From the NCBI GenBank assembly GCA_013003145.1, contig JABDLH010000047.1, forward strand, positions 1 to 15,456: 15,456 bases of DNA. The letters run 5' to 3'. The stretch comes from Flavobacteriaceae bacterium. Lineage in GTDB: Bacteria; Bacteroidota; Bacteroidia; Flavobacteriales; Flavobacteriaceae. The notes below the pieces were generated by a model that did not search any database, had not been told where the DNA came from, and saw only the letters and a program-made list of their open reading frames with translations. Of this stretch, positions 15,125 through 15,456 are shown piece after piece; the first letter of the stretch is position 1, and each line of letters starts with the position of its first letter. The position numbers and the translations under genes are program-made.

Positions 15125-15456
15125 AGCTTATACTTATCCTTCCAGCGATTCTGTAAAAAGGTTTTAATACCATTCTCCCGCTGGTTATTACCTGGCTCGT
15201 AAAGTGTTTTTCCCTTCAGCTCATCCGGCATATACTCGGCATTGACAAAATTGTTGGGATGGTCGTGTGCGTATTGGTATTCTTTCCCGTAATCCAGGTC
15301 TTTCATCAGCTGTGTAGGAGCATTCCTGAGAGCCAGGGGTACAGACAGGTCTCCGGAAGCTTTCACAGCTTGTTGTGCACGGTTGATCGCCATATAGCTG
15401 GCGTTGCTCTTAGGAGAAGTGGCTAAATATATCGCACACTGGCTGAGGATGATACG
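15121..15456 (-). CDS. rarA: Replication-associated recombination protein A (RarA/MgsA), C-terminal fragment
   Basis: The frame is open through the right edge, so only the last 111 codons are present. They read through RIILSQCAIYLATSPKSNASY, then DLSVPLALRNAPTQLM and the YAHDHP segment with a trailing YEPGNN, which together match the C-terminal tetramerisation region of RarA (MgsA; relatives WRNIP1/Mgs1). This AAA+ ATPase works at stalled replication forks and binds single-strand-DNA-binding protein in characterised members. The ATP-binding part lies outside. An in-frame ATG at 15393 is internal: homology continues upstream of it. The stop codon TAG overlaps the stop of the exported-protein gene on the other strand. 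Confidence 0.92.
   Translation of the reverse strand, partial: RIILSQCAIYLATSPKSNASYMAINRAQQAVKASGDLSVPLALRNAPTQLMKDLDYGKEYQYAHDHPNNFVNAEYMPDELKGKTLYEPGNNQRENGIKTFLQNRWKDKYKL

Noticed and set aside
15121..15393. A separate 90-codon minus-strand gene starting at ATG 15393
   Set aside because: RarA homology continues without a break upstream of this Met to the window edge, so it is an internal codon of a longer gene.

Overview
The window looks like chromosome from a member of the Flavobacteriaceae (Bacteroidota), probably marine. Four things point there: a hypoxanthine phosphoribosyltransferase fused to an adenylate kinase, DUF5723- and DUF7033-type proteins, start codons without Shine-Dalgarno sequences, and TAnnTTTG-like -7 promoter elements. 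Genes are tightly packed. No gap exceeds about 100 bases, and I see no rRNA, tRNA, CRISPR array, insertion sequence, phage gene or plasmid function. Genus cannot be set from the sequence alone.

Positions 1-4054: the end of a rhodanese-domain protein (+) abuts a convergent run read on the minus strand, purK-purE-M3 oligopeptidase. purK and purE overlap by ATGA and carry out the bacterial two-step carboxylation of AIR in de novo purine synthesis. Divergent from purK, across 97 bases holding two facing promoter candidates, is the hpt-adk fusion. It makes IMP/GMP by salvage and equilibrates adenine nucleotides. The junction therefore joins de novo and salvage purine genes. obgE (GTPase of ribosome assembly) follows 54 bases later, then a DUF4136 lipoprotein gene.

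Positions 6842-9428: an atypical short-chain dehydrogenase and a small cupin form a minus-strand pair. It ends stop-on-stop against the DUF4136 gene and is divergent from mpl, the murein tripeptide ligase of peptidoglycan recycling.

Positions 9517-15124: a plus-strand run of six genes with spacings of 2, -8, 59, -4 and 9 bases. It holds radC, a DUF7033/polysaccharide-deacetylase-like protein that seems to have lost its catalytic metal ligands, a YjjG-type HAD nucleotidase, an unrecognised lipoprotein, a DUF5723 outer-membrane-barrel-like protein and an unrecognised exported protein. The last three form a compact envelope set of unknown function, the least understood part of the window. The run ends overlapping the convergent 3' end of rarA, which runs off the right edge.

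Most of this is ordinary core genome. The points best worth following up are the hpt-adk fusion with its TTG start, the probable pseudoenzyme next to radC, the SDR with SxxxR in place of YxxxK, and the envelope set at 12255-15124.
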